The notes: generated from the letters alone by a model not told the origin. DNA of 64,000 bases from Methylocystis sp. (GCA_020252485.1 JADCCX010000059.1:91886-155885); one strand, 5' to 3'. Numbered from the stretch's first letter, positions 17,683-26,383 are shown. A program made the numbers and translations.

Positions 17683-18405
17683 TCACGGCCGGTGCGCCTC
17701 CTCGCATTCGCCGGAGGCGAGGGCGCGGAGCTTCTGAATATCGGTGAAAATCACGATGTTGGCTTGATCCAGCGCAATCCAGCCGGCGTTTTTGAACATC
17801 GTGAAGGTGCGGCTCACCGTTTCGATGGTCAGGCCGAGATAATCGGCGATGTCGATGCGGCGCATCGGCAGCAGCACGCTCAGGGGGCTGAGCCCATGCT
17901 TCTCGTTGCGGACCGAAAGGCCCATCAGGAAGCTGGCGAGCCGCTCGCTGGCCGAGAGCTTCGAAATCACCACGACATGGTGATAGGCCGCATCCAGCGC
18001 CTGATTGACGGCGGCGGCCGCGCGCTTGCCGAGCACCGGATCGTCGTTGACAGCCCGCTTGAAGGCCGCCGCCGGAATGGCCTCCAGGCGCGTGACCTGC
18101 AGGGTCTGGGCATCGCAGCAATGGAAGTCGGAGCCGATGCCGATGATGTCGCCCGGATAGGCGAAGCCTAGCACGATGCGCCGCCCATCCGGCAGCATGC
18201 GCGAGAAGCAGACCGTCCCGGACCGCACGATGAAGATATGCTCGCGCTGCTCGCCTTCGCACCAGAGCGTTTCATTCGCCGCGACCTTCCGCAGGCCGGG
18301 CTGATGCGGGCATCCTGTCGCGAACATCTGGGCGGTCGAGAGCCCGTTCGGCCGAAGCATGACGGCTGCGTCGGAAGGCGATTTGAGGGTGATGGTATCG
18401 AGCAC
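17683..18405 (-). CDS. CRP/FNR-family transcriptional regulator, FixK-like
   Basis: 240 residues. N-terminal cyclic-nucleotide-binding-type beta roll (about 40-125), dimer helix (~130-165) and C-terminal HTH with recognition helix TIETVSR (E195, S198, R199), the E--SR pattern that reads TTGA-N6-TCAA. The N-terminal three-cysteine iron-sulfur motif of FNR/FnrN is absent, so it fits the FixK class, whose activity is set by transcription. GTG at 18405 is chosen because GGAGG lies six bases upstream; the ATG at 18360 would drop 15 residues. It is the likely activator of the boxes at 7206, 16334 and 21420. Confidence 0.88.
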   Translation of the reverse strand: MLDTITLKSPSDAAVMLRPNGLSTAQMFATGCPHQPGLRKVAANETLWCEGEQREHIFIVRSGTVCFSRMLPDGRRIVLGFAYPGDIIGIGSDFHCCDAQTLQVTRLEAIPAAAFKRAVNDDPVLGKRAAAAVNQALDAAYHHVVVISKLSASERLASFLMGLSVRNEKHGLSPLSVLLPMRRIDIADYLGLTIETVSRTFTMFKNAGWIALDQANIVIFTDIQKLRALASGECEEAHRP

Positions 18406-18522
18406 GGCGGGCCTCCTGCAGCTTGCAATGGCGCCCAGCTCATCCGGACGTCCTGGAAACCATATCGACACGGGCCTGGCCACGGGCTTTCGACCCCTTT
18501 GCATAGTTGTGTCGCCTTTTGT

Positions 18523-18538
18523 AACAACGTGCAACAAC
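18523..18538 (+). promoter_or_regulatory. Candidate response-regulator site: AACAAC direct repeat
   Basis: AACAAC at 18523-18528 repeats at 18533-18538, a 10-bp period of the kind bound by OmpR-family dimers. It lies 27 bases upstream of the response-regulator ATG and 118 bases upstream of the divergent FixK-like gene start. Autoregulation and control of the fixK-like gene are possible. The motif is short and could be chance. Confidence 0.35.
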
Positions 18539-18564
18539 AGGGCGGAAACCGCATCGGAAGCCTT

Positions 18565-19296
18565 ATGACAAACGCAGGCTGCCCCCACATCCTCGTCGTC
18601 GATGACGACCCCGGCATGCGCGAGCTGTTGCGCGATTGCCTGGAGCCGGAGGGTTTCAAGGTGAGCGAGGCCGGCAACAGCCGCGCCATGCATAGCGCGC
18701 TGGCCGGCGGCCAGATCGACCTTGTCACGCTCGACTTGATGCTTGGCGGCGAGAACGGGCTCGCGATCGCCCGCCAGATCCGCGACGCGCATGCGCTGCC
18801 TATCGTCATGATCACCGGAAAGGGCGACACGATCGACCGCGTCGTCGGGCTGGAGCTTGGCGCCGACGATTACATCGCGAAGCCGTTCCATCCCCGCGAA
18901 GTGGTGGCCCGCATCCGCGCGGTGCTGCGGCGCAAGAATCCTGCCGAAACGGGCTCGAAGGCCCCGGCAACCCGGCCGGAGCGCCTGGCCTTCGACGGCT
19001 GGACGATCGATCTCGGGCGGCGCGAGGCCGTCTCGGACGGCCATGGACCGGTCGAGCTGACAACCGCCGAATTCAACCTGCTCGAAATCCTGGTGCGCCG
19101 CCCGCAGCGGGTCCATTCGCGCGATGCGATCATGGATCTGCTCAAGGGGCACGACTGGACCCCCTTCGACCGGTCGATCGACGCGCTCGTCTCACGGCTG
19201 CGGCGCAAGATCGAGGCCGATCCGGACAATCCGCGTCTGGTCAAGACCGTGCGCGGCGTCGGCTACATGTTCACTCCGCCGGTCCGCCAGATCTGA
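18565..19296 (+). CDS. OmpR/PhoB-family response regulator
   Basis: 243 residues. Receiver domain with the acidic pocket VVDDD (11-15), phosphoacceptor D57 (VTLDLML), T84 and K107 (YIAKPF), then a winged-helix DNA-binding domain (PVELTTAEFNLLEIL through LVKTVRGVGYMF). It is divergent from the FixK-like regulator, with 159 bases between the starts, and convergent with a hybrid histidine kinase 31 bases away. It may link a kinase signal to fixK-like expression, as FixJ does in rhizobia. FixJ, however, has a LuxR-type HTH, so this would be an analogous circuit, not an orthologous one. Confidence 0.92.
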   Translation: MTNAGCPHILVVDDDPGMRELLRDCLEPEGFKVSEAGNSRAMHSALAGGQIDLVTLDLMLGGENGLAIARQIRDAHALPIVMITGKGDTIDRVVGLELGADDYIAKPFHPREVVARIRAVLRRKNPAETGSKAPATRPERLAFDGWTIDLGRREAVSDGHGPVELTTAEFNLLEILVRRPQRVHSRDAIMDLLKGHDWTPFDRSIDALVSRLRRKIEADPDNPRLVKTVRGVGYMFTPPVRQI

Positions 19297-19327
19297 CCCC
19301 CCCTCCCCTGCCGGCTGCGGCGGCAAT

Positions 19328-21325
19328 TCAGCCGCTCCTGAACGCCTCCTGCAGGGCTGCCGCCAGATCGGCCGTTGCATAGGGTTTCTGCAGCACGGCG
19401 AAGGCCTCATGTTTCCCCGCCGTCTGCCGGGCCAGCTCGTTCGGGAAGCCCGAGGTCAGCAGGATCTTCACTGCGGGACGGTTGGTCCTTACCCAGACCG
19501 CCAGATCATAGCCGGACATGCCGCCCGCCATCAGGATATCGCTGAAGACAAGGTCGAAATCCGGGTCCTCCTGGAGGAGCGCGACTGCGTCCGGGCCGCT
19601 CTCGCAGGCGCAGGTGCGGTAGCCGAGTTTCCCGAGCCGCTCGATCGCCACTTCGCGGACATCAGGCTGATCCTCGACGACGAGGATGCGCCGGTTGTCC
19701 GCGGCGAGGTAATGCATCAGAGAATCTTCCCGGGGCGGCTCCGCCTGCTCCGACCGCGGCAGATAGATGTTCACCGTCGTGCCCAGTCCCGGCTCGCTGT
19801 AGATCGTCGCGTAGCCGCCGGACTGGCGGGCGAAGCCGTAGATCGTGGCGAGTCCGAGGCCCGTGCCCCGTCCATGCTCCTTCGTGGTGAAGAAGGGCTC
19901 GAAAGCCTTGGCGAGCACCTCCGGAATCATGCCGCTGCCGCTGTCCGCGACCGACAGGCGGACATAGCGGCCGGGAGCGACCGCATCTCCCTGCGGCGAT
20001 GCCGCGAAGGTTCCATCCACAGTGGCGTTCGCCGTTTCGATCATCAGCGTGCCGCCGGACGGCATGGCGTCGCGGGCATTGATGGCGAGATTGAGGATGG
20101 CGTTCTCCACCTCGCTGGCGTCGGCCAGCACCCGGCCGAGATCGGGCGCGAGCACCGAGGAGATGGTGATTGTCTCGCCCAGCGTCCGCACCAGGAGGTC
20201 GATGACATTGACGACCTGATCATTGAGGTTGAGCACCTCGGGCTCGAGCTTGCCCCGCCGCGCGAAGGTCAGCAGGCGCTCTGTCAGGCGCGAGCCCATG
20301 CCGACGGCCTCCAGCGCGCGCTTCAGTTGCCGTTGCGGCTTCTCGCCGATGACCTGATCTTGCAGCAGCTCGAGGTTGCCGCCCACGATCGTCAGCAGAT
20401 TGTTGAAATCATGGGCGATGCCGCCGGTCAGCTGGCCGAAGGCCTCCATCCGCTGGGCGCGGACGAGCTGCTGCTGCGTTTCCTCGCGGTGGCGCACTTC
20501 CGCCTGCAGCGCGTCGGTCCGCTCCGCCACACGGCGCTCCAGTTCGTGCTCGATATCCTTCTGGGCGCTGATGTCCTGCAAGGTCCCGAAGATATGCGGG
20601 CGCTCGCGCTCGTCCCTCACGAGCATGCAGATGCTGCGGATCCAGGCGCATGCGCCGTCAGGCCTGCGGATTCTGTACTCCAGTTCGAGCGCCCCCGTCA
20701 GCGGCACCGTCGCCATCGCGTCTTCGAGATTCCCGCGGTCATCGGCATGAACGAGGTCCAGAAAGGCCGCATGGCCGCATTCCGGGCCAGGCAGCCCCAG
20801 AATGCCGGGCGTATCGCCGAAGAGCAGCATCCGTCCGGTCGCAAGATCCTGTTCGAAGCCGCCAAGCCTGCCGGCCGAAAGCGCCCGCCGCAGTTTTTCC
20901 GCATCCTGCCTGCGGCGCGTCTCGGCGTTGAAGCGTTCCGATATGTCGCGCAGAACGACGGTCAAAAGCGAGCTTCCATCCTCAAGCGCGATCTTGCTGA
21001 TCGTCGCTTCGGCGGGAAACTCCTCGCCCGACTTGCGCAGCGCATAGATAGCCTGCCGTTCGCCCATGTGTCGCGCCACCGGCGGTCCCCCGGCCAGCGT
21101 GGCGACATGCTGCGCGTGGCGGGCATGGAAACGCGCCGGTATGAGGGTATCGATCGATCGTCCAATGATGTCGGCAGCCTTGAAGCCGAAGGTCGCTTCC
21201 GCGCCATTGTTGAACAGCACGATCCGCTGATTGCCATCAATGCAGATGATCGCATCGATGGCGAGCGCCAGAATCTTGGCATAGCGGTGATCGGCAAGGC
21301 CGGGCGTGCTGCTTTCAGAGGCCAT
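19328..21325 (-). CDS. PAS-PAS hybrid sensor histidine kinase with receiver domain
   Basis: 665 residues, no membrane helix, so cytoplasmic. Two PAS domains (about 10-130 and 150-265), a coiled segment ([22 protein letters not shown]), the H-box [11 protein letters not shown], an ATPase domain ([27 protein letters not shown]), then a C-terminal receiver ([24 protein letters not shown]). The first PAS resembles the FixL PAS in pattern ([15 protein letters not shown], a histidine at about the heme-ligand position), but such histidines are common. The start at 21325 (MASESS) is chosen; an upstream reading adds 36 Arg-rich residues. A FixK-type box lies 95 bases upstream. Confidence 0.9.
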   Translation of the reverse strand: MASESSTPGLADHRYAKILALAIDAIICIDGNQRIVLFNNGAEATFGFKAADIIGRSIDTLIPARFHARHAQHVATLAGGPPVARHMGERQAIYALRKSGEEFPAEATISKIALEDGSSLLTVVLRDISERFNAETRRRQDAEKLRRALSAGRLGGFEQDLATGRMLLFGDTPGILGLPGPECGHAAFLDLVHADDRGNLEDAMATVPLTGALELEYRIRRPDGACAWIRSICMLVRDERERPHIFGTLQDISAQKDIEHELERRVAERTDALQAEVRHREETQQQLVRAQRMEAFGQLTGGIAHDFNNLLTIVGGNLELLQDQVIGEKPQRQLKRALEAVGMGSRLTERLLTFARRGKLEPEVLNLNDQVVNVIDLLVRTLGETITISSVLAPDLGRVLADASEVENAILNLAINARDAMPSGGTLMIETANATVDGTFAASPQGDAVAPGRYVRLSVADSGSGMIPEVLAKAFEPFFTTKEHGRGTGLGLATIYGFARQSGGYATIYSEPGLGTTVNIYLPRSEQAEPPREDSLMHYLAADNRRILVVEDQPDVREVAIERLGKLGYRTCACESGPDAVALLQEDPDFDLVFSDILMAGGMSGYDLAVWVRTNRPAVKILLTSGFPNELARQTAGKHEAFAVLQKPYATADLAAALQEAFRSG

Positions 21326-21419
21326 CGATGAAACTCTCGGAGCCGCGCGGAACAAACGGCAGGCGAGATTGGCCCGAAACCGGGGATCCTTCAATCGGCA
21401 TCGATCAATGCCTGCCCGA

Positions 21420-21433
21420 TTGACCTGCCTCAA
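21420..21433. promoter_or_regulatory. FixK/FNR box between the hybrid kinase and universal stress protein genes
   Basis: TTGACCTGCCTCAA matches TTGA-N6-TCAA. It is 107 bases upstream of the universal stress protein ATG and 94 bases upstream of the kinase ATG on the other strand. Universal stress proteins are common members of FNR-type regulons, which makes the plus-strand gene the likelier target. Confidence 0.7.
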
Positions 21434-21540
21434 GCCGCCGGAAGGCTTCCGGGTCTAGGTGGATGGCAGAAACTCCGCCTTGCATCGGCTCCCCCCGCGA
21501 AGCTGAGGGCGGGTCCAGGTCAAAGAGGAGGACTTCCGTC

Positions 21541-22455
21541 ATGTTGAAGACAAAGGCGAAGAAACCCGTGCTTGCCGGGGCCGAATCGTTCCCGCACCAC
21601 TTCCAGGACATTCTTGTCTACCAGGACGAGTCGCAGGCTGCAGCCAACGCCCTGCGCTACGCGCAGGCGATTGTCGCGCCCAACGATGGCCATGTGGCGG
21701 GCCTGATGTTCGGCTTCATGTCGCCCTATCCCGCCTCCGTCTATATGGAGGCCTCGCCCGATCTCTGGGCCGCCGAGCAGCAGCGCGCCGTCCAGGAGGC
21801 CGATGCGGTGGAGCAGAAACTCAAGGCCAAGATCGCTGCCGCCGCGCCGGGGACCGAGCTTCGCCGCAAGGATGTTTTCGGGGCTGAGGTCGGCCGGGTT
21901 CTGGCGGTTCATGGCCGTTATGCCGACGCCATTATCCTCGGCTGGAGCCAGAAGGGCCGCCAGAAGGACCTGACGCGTGACGGAACGGCGCTGGAGCGGG
22001 ATATCTTCGACAGCATTCTCTTCGAATCCGGCCGTCCCGTCATCCTTGTCCCGGAGGCCTTCGCCGCAGTGGGCCCGCCTGGCCGCATTCTGGTGGCCTG
22101 GAGCCCGGAGCGGGAGGCGACGCGCGCGGTCCATGAGGCGCTTCCCCTGCTGCAGGGGGCTGAACTCGTCACCATCCTGGCCGTAGCCGAAGGGACGCGG
22201 ATCCATGGCGAGGAGGATGCCGGCGCCGACATCGCCCGCCATCTCGCGCGCCATGGGGTCAAAACCGAGGTCAAGCATGTGCCTTCCAGCGGCCGCACGG
22301 CGCAGGCCGTGATCAAGGATGAAGCGCGCTATGCGGGAGCGGAGCTGATCGTGATGGGAGGCTACGGCCATTCGCGGCTCAGCCAATGGATCCTCGGCGG
22401 CGTCACGCGCGACATGCTGGCGGATCTGACGGCCCCGGTCTTCATGTCGCATTAA
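21541..22455 (+). CDS. Tandem universal stress protein (UspA family)
   Basis: 304 residues made of two Usp domains (about 20-160 and 180-304). The second carries the ATP-binding signature VMGGYGHSRLSQWILGG and ends with the beta strand APVFMSH. The first domain has a degenerate nucleotide loop (GWSQKGRQKD). It is cytoplasmic and associated with survival in oxygen or energy limitation. The start at 21541 follows AGAGGAGG at a suitable distance; the upstream open extension (21463) is not supported. A FixK/FNR box upstream ties it to the oxidase regulon. Confidence 0.92.
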   Translation: MLKTKAKKPVLAGAESFPHHFQDILVYQDESQAAANALRYAQAIVAPNDGHVAGLMFGFMSPYPASVYMEASPDLWAAEQQRAVQEADAVEQKLKAKIAAAAPGTELRRKDVFGAEVGRVLAVHGRYADAIILGWSQKGRQKDLTRDGTALERDIFDSILFESGRPVILVPEAFAAVGPPGRILVAWSPEREATRAVHEALPLLQGAELVTILAVAEGTRIHGEEDAGADIARHLARHGVKTEVKHVPSSGRTAQAVIKDEARYAGAELIVMGGYGHSRLSQWILGGVTRDMLADLTAPVFMSH

Positions 22456-22494
22456 GGGGGCAGGCTGAACCGGCGCGGCCGTCCCCGTCTGCCC

Positions 22495-23502
22495 TCAGCC
22501 TGCGGCGCCATAGTGATTGCGGTACCAGGCGACGAAATCCCCGACGCCTTCCGCAACGGGCGTCGATGGCCGGTAGCCGGTGATCTTCTCGAGAAGGTCG
22601 CCCGAGGCGAAGGTCTGCGGAACGTCGCCTTTCTGCATGTCCATGAAGTTCTTCTTCACGGGAAGGCCGAGGCAGCGTTCGATCGCGTCGATGAAGGCCG
22701 TCAGCCTCACCGGCTTGCCTGCGCCGATGTTGACCACGCGGTAGGGCGCGACGACGGAAAGCGAATCATGATCGCCGATCGGCGACCCCATGACCGGCGG
22801 ATGATCCGTGAGCCGCACCACTGCCTCCACGAGATCGTCGATATAGGTGAAATCGCGCTGCATATCGCCATGTCCGTAGACGTCGATCGGCTCGCCTGCG
22901 AGCGTCGCCTTGACGAATTTGAACAAGGCCATATCCGGCCGCCCCCAGGGGCCGTAAACCGTGAAGAACCGGAATGCCGTGGTCGGGATGCTCCAGAGAT
23001 GCGCGTAGGAATGGGCCATGTCCTCGGTGGCCTTCTTCGTCGCCGCATAGAAGGTCAGCGGGTGGTCAGTGCGGTCGGTTTCCCTGAACGGCATCATGGT
23101 GTTGCCGCCATAGACCGAGCTGGTTGAGGCCAGCAGGAAATGCCGGGGCTTCAGCAGGCGGGCGGCCTCCATGACGTTGAAGGTGCCCATGATATTCGAG
23201 TCGAGGTAGGTCCTCGGCGCATCGAGGCTGTAGCGGACTCCGGCCTGCGCAGCGAGGTGGATGATCACATCCGGCTGCGCGGCGGCCATCGTTTCCTGCA
23301 GCTTGCCGGCTTCTTCCAGCATGAAGGCGTGGTGCTGGTAGAGATTGGAGGCCTGCAGCAGGGCCACGCGGGCCTTTTTCAGCGCGACATCATAGTAGGT
23401 TGTCATACCGTCGATGCCGGTCACGCCGTGACCTTCGGCCATCAGGCGCCTCGCCAGATGGAAGCCGATGAAGCCCGCGGTGCCGGTGATGACGAACTGC
23501 AT
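22495..23502 (-). CDS. NAD-dependent epimerase, probable UDP-glucuronate 4-epimerase
   Basis: 335 residues, extended SDR epimerase. N-terminal NAD motif GTAGFIG (7-13), the STSSVYG segment (126-132) and catalytic Y152-x3-K156 (FYAATKKATE). NMTTYYDVALK after the first strand, VRYSLDAPRTY and FRFFTVYGPWGRPDMA are characteristic of UDP-glucuronate 4-epimerases (LpsL/Cap1J type), which make UDP-galacturonate for surface polysaccharide. It shares direction with the UDP-sugar dehydrogenase at 23815-25191, 312 bases upstream, from which it is separated by a dispersed repeat. Confidence 0.87.
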   Translation of the reverse strand: MQFVITGTAGFIGFHLARRLMAEGHGVTGIDGMTTYYDVALKKARVALLQASNLYQHHAFMLEEAGKLQETMAAAQPDVIIHLAAQAGVRYSLDAPRTYLDSNIMGTFNVMEAARLLKPRHFLLASTSSVYGGNTMMPFRETDRTDHPLTFYAATKKATEDMAHSYAHLWSIPTTAFRFFTVYGPWGRPDMALFKFVKATLAGEPIDVYGHGDMQRDFTYIDDLVEAVVRLTDHPPVMGSPIGDHDSLSVVAPYRVVNIGAGKPVRLTAFIDAIERCLGLPVKKNFMDMQKGDVPQTFASGDLLEKITGYRPSTPVAEGVGDFVAWYRNHYGAAG

Positions 23503-23814
23503 GCGTTATCTCGCTCTGGCGCGCCGCACTGCAACTATGAAGCCCGCCGGCTGTCAATGCCGGCGCCGTCGCCATGACGGCCCTGAACCCGGGTTAACGA
23601 TTGCCTCCACGAGCACCCATCCCGCCCCCTTGCGGGGCAGGTGGCCCGGACCCCGGACTTGATCCGGGGGAAGGGCCGGGTGGGGGGCATTTTTTTCGAT
23701 TTTTCCTCATGATCACCCCTCCCCGGCGGCTTTCGCCGCCGACCCTCCCCGTCAAGGGGAGGGAGGGAGCCCGCAGGTTAAACCGGATTCATGAGCCCTG
23801 CCATCGCCCCGCCC
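23503..23814. repeat. Dispersed intergenic repeat copy A, with inverted ends (element 23582-23793)
   Basis: Bases about 23618-23792 closely match 60987-61159 in the same orientation, including GACCCCGGACTTGATCCGGG, the hairpin CGGCGGCTTTCGCCGCCG and CTCCCCGTCAAGGGGAG. In this copy the ends form an inverted repeat: CTGAACCCGGGTTAACG at 23583-23599 faces a near-complement of it ending near 23793. Several GC-rich hairpins could act as terminators or RNA stabilisers. No gene is seen in this gap. Confidence 0.85.
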
Positions 23815-25191
23815 TCAGGCCTTGATCACCCGCGTGCTGCCGGTGTTCCGCCGCGCCATGACGTTGCGCGTGTCGATCACCAGCTTCGCATGGGCGGCAA
23901 TCAGCGCGTAATCCACGTCATCATGGTCGGTTGCGATGACGATGGCGTCATAATCGGCGAGGCTTGAAGGCGTCAGCGCCACGGAGGCCCGGCCTTTCAG
24001 GGCGCCATGCTCGCGCGTCGGCGGGATGACGGCGACATAGGGATCGTGGAAATCCGCCGTGCCGCCGCGCTCCTCGATGATCTCGATGAGCTTGAGCGAC
24101 GGGCTCTCGCGGATATCGTCGACATTCTTCTTGTAGGCGATGCCAAGGAGCAGGATCCTCGCCTGGGTCAATGGCTTGCCGAGCTTTCGGTCGAGGTTCT
24201 CGATGAGCTTGCCCACGACCAGATAGGGCATGCGGGTGTTGATCTCGCCGGCCAGCTCGATGAAGCGCGTCGCGATGTCGTATTCGCGGGCCTTCCAGGT
24301 CAGGTAGAAGGGGTCGATCGGCACGCAATGGCCGCCGAGCCCGGGGCCGGGATAGAAGGGCATGAACCCGAAAGGCTTCGTCTTGGCGGCCTCGATCACC
24401 TCCCAGATATCGACGCCCATCGCCTCGTAAATGACCTTCAGCTCATTGACGAGCGCGATATTCACCGCCCGGAAGATGTTTTCGGTCAGTTTCACCGCTT
24501 CCGCCGTCTCCGGCGACGAGACCGGCACCGTCACCTCGACGATCCGGCGATAGAGCGCATTAGCAAGCGCCGAGGCGAGCACGCCGTCGCCGCCGACAAC
24601 CTTGGGAATGGTGCGGGTCGAGTGCTCCGTGTTGCCGGGGTCCTCGCGCTCGGGCGAATAGGCCAGGAAGAAGTCCCTGCCGCTCAGGAGCCCGCCGGCT
24701 TCGAGGATAGGTTTCATCACATCCCGGGTGGTGCCGGGATAGGTCGTCGATTCCAGCACGACCAGCTGGCCGGGCCGCAGGCGCCGGGCGATGGCCCGCG
24801 TCGTCTCAATGACATAGGAGAGGTCGGGTTCGCGCTGCTTCGAGAGCGGCGTCGGCACGGCGATCAGCAGCGCGTCGGGTTCAGCCAGGCGGTCGAAATC
24901 GGCCGTCGCCTCGAAACGGCCGGTCGCGATCGCCTCGCTTATATCATCGGTGGGGATGTGCTTGATGGCGCTTTTGCCGGCATTCAGGCTCGCGACCCGG
25001 TCCTTGTCGATGTCGAAGCCGGTCACCGCCAGCCCGCCGCGGAGGGCGGAGAGCGCCAGCGGAATGCCGACATAGCCAAGCCCGACGATCCCGACCCGGA
25101 TGCTCCCGCTGCTGAAACGGTCAAGGAGGTCGGTCACGGGGCTGTGCTTTCGGCGATGGGCGGCGGATGGCTCAGCCCGGCAGGCGGGCAT
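23815..25191 (-). CDS. Nucleotide-sugar 6-dehydrogenase (UDP-N-acetylhexosamine type, WecC/WbpA/TviB family)
   Basis: 458 residues. Rossmann motif GIVGLGYVGIPLA (34-46), substrate-loop STTYPGTT, the conserved SPEREDPGN, Lys in KLTENIFRAVN, and the catalytic cysteine C289 in PGPGLGGHCVP. It oxidises a UDP-sugar C6 alcohol to the uronic acid with two NAD+. The GGHC form is typical of UDP-GlcNAc/ManNAc dehydrogenases rather than UDP-glucose dehydrogenases (GGSCFPKD). The ATG at 25191 gives 18 residues before the conserved region; GTG at 25137 is an alternative. With the downstream epimerase it supplies uronic acid donors for capsule or LPS. Confidence 0.9.
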   Translation of the reverse strand: MPACRAEPSAAHRRKHSPVTDLLDRFSSGSIRVGIVGLGYVGIPLALSALRGGLAVTGFDIDKDRVASLNAGKSAIKHIPTDDISEAIATGRFEATADFDRLAEPDALLIAVPTPLSKQREPDLSYVIETTRAIARRLRPGQLVVLESTTYPGTTRDVMKPILEAGGLLSGRDFFLAYSPEREDPGNTEHSTRTIPKVVGGDGVLASALANALYRRIVEVTVPVSSPETAEAVKLTENIFRAVNIALVNELKVIYEAMGVDIWEVIEAAKTKPFGFMPFYPGPGLGGHCVPIDPFYLTWKAREYDIATRFIELAGEINTRMPYLVVGKLIENLDRKLGKPLTQARILLLGIAYKKNVDDIRESPSLKLIEIIEERGGTADFHDPYVAVIPPTREHGALKGRASVALTPSSLADYDAIVIATDHDDVDYALIAAHAKLVIDTRNVMARRNTGSTRVIKA

Positions 25192-25378
25192 TTACCTGTC
25201 GCGCGATGCATCGGTCAATCATTGCCGGTCGGCCGGCAGGAGGACGCTGCCCCGCGGCACGCTTGAGCGAATGGCACTTGCACAGACGGGTTCCATAAGG
25301 CAAAAATCCACACGTCATCTTTCGGATGTTTTATAGGTTATGTATTCAGGACGCACAGGGCAGCCTTGGAGCCAGACA

Positions 25379-25564
25379 ATGACGCATGCTCAGCGAAACC
25401 AGAAGATTCTCAACGCCATCAAGGATGAAACGAAGCGTGGCCTTGTTTCCAAGAAGGCTGCCCGCGACACGTTGATAAAGGAAGGCATTTATACAACCAG
25501 TGGTAAGCTGCGAAAGGAATTTGGAGGGGGCAAGACTCCCAAGAAGGCGTTCGCTGTCGCTTGA
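25379..25564 (+). CDS. Small basic protein, putative antitoxin partner
   Basis: 61 residues, Lys-rich, with no membrane segment. The motif SKKAARDTLIKEGIYTTSGKLRKEFGG is the recognisable part; small proteins of this type are seen in many Rhizobiales, function unknown. A good ribosome site (GGAG) precedes the ATG at 25379. The stop overlaps the next gene's TTG start as TTGA, so the two are coupled. Base composition is visibly less GC-rich than in surrounding genes. An antitoxin role is inferred from size, coupling and partner only. Confidence 0.6.
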   Translation: MTHAQRNQKILNAIKDETKRGLVSKKAARDTLIKEGIYTTSGKLRKEFGGGKTPKKAFAVA

Positions 25565-26166
25565 GCCGGCTCGCGACGTCTTTCGTGCTCGGATACCACG
25601 GTTGTGATCGATCAATCGCGCGCAAAGCGGTGAATGACGGGTCTGGAATTCTTCACAGCGAGCGGGACTACGACTGGCTCGGACCCGGTGCGTATTTTTG
25701 GGAATCCGATCCGGTTCGCGCCCTGGAATGGGCCAGGTGGAAATCTGATCGCGGGGAATACAAGGAACCGACCGTTGTCGGTGCGGTCATAGACTTGGGT
25801 AATTGCCTCGATCTCGTTTCACGTGAGGATATTGAGCTTTTTCGCGCCGCCCACGCGTCCTTCAAAAAGCTTCAGAGCCTGTCTGGCTTGCCAATGCCAA
25901 AGAACCGAAGCCCGAAAGGCGCGCGCGGGCCAGACAAGCTTCTCAGATTCCTTGACTGCGCCGTATTTCGCCACCTGCACCAGATCATGGAGGAACTCCA
26001 CAACGCGGATGGCAGCATTGAACCATTTGACGCTGTCAGAGGCATGTTCGTCGAGGGTCAGCGGGCGTTTCCCGGTAGTGGCATCCACCGGAAAAGCCAC
26101 GTTCAGATCGCCGTTCGCAATGCCCGTTGCATCAAGGGTGTGTTCTACCCACCAGATTCAAACTGA
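25561..26166 (+). CDS. Predicted ADP-ribosyltransferase-fold protein (H-Y-E type), putative toxin
   Basis: 201 residues, soluble. The N-terminal FVLGYHGCD (H about 13), then LGPGAYFWESDPVRALEWAR (Y about 44), and a late FVEGQRAFPGSGI (E about 163) follow the H-Y-E layout of PARP-like ADP-ribosyltransferases and of DUF3990-like proteins (YHG..., GxGxYFWE..A..WA). I infer NAD+-dependent modification of an unknown target. The start may be TTG 25561 (overlapping the upstream stop) or GTG 25585. Together with the 61-residue partner, and placed next to repABC, it resembles a plasmid-stabilising toxin-antitoxin pair. The family assignment is from pattern only. Confidence 0.55.
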   Translation: MSRLATSFVLGYHGCDRSIARKAVNDGSGILHSERDYDWLGPGAYFWESDPVRALEWARWKSDRGEYKEPTVVGAVIDLGNCLDLVSREDIELFRAAHASFKKLQSLSGLPMPKNRSPKGARGPDKLLRFLDCAVFRHLHQIMEELHNADGSIEPFDAVRGMFVEGQRAFPGSGIHRKSHVQIAVRNARCIKGVFYPPDSN

Positions 26167-26274
26167 CCCATGATCCCGCGGCCTTCGGCGGCGGAGCATG
26201 ACGCTTGATGCGCGAAGATTCGCGGAAGGGCGTCGGCATTTCAGGGCTGCGGATGGCAGGGCCCTGCCCTCTTG

Positions 26275-26290
26275 GTTAATTTGCGTTAAC
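26275..26290. promoter_or_regulatory. parS-like palindrome upstream of repA
   Basis: GTTAATTTGCGTTAAC has the inverted arms GTTAA/TTAAC and resembles the repABC centromere consensus GTT-N4-GC-N4-AAC, except that the central GC is displaced by one base. It lies 94 bases upstream of the repA start, a usual place for a RepB-binding partition site. Confidence 0.5.
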
Positions 26291-26331
26291 CAAAAACTCC
26301 TTGACGCGACTCGGAAGCTGCGGCTTGCTGA

Positions 26332-26368
26332 TTACGCTTTTAGGCGTCTCACAGCCGAAAAAGCGTAA
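26332..26368 (+). promoter_or_regulatory. Stem-loop in the repA leader, candidate RepA operator
   Basis: The arms TTACGCTTTT (26332-26341) and AAAAGCGTAA (26359-26368) pair perfectly, with GGC/GCC extending the stem inward around an eight-base loop. It sits just upstream of the repA ribosome site (GGAG near 26373). RepA with RepB represses repABC transcription through an upstream operator in studied plasmids, so this is a candidate operator or leader structure. Confidence 0.5.
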
Positions 26369-26383
26369 CAGACGGAGACAAGC

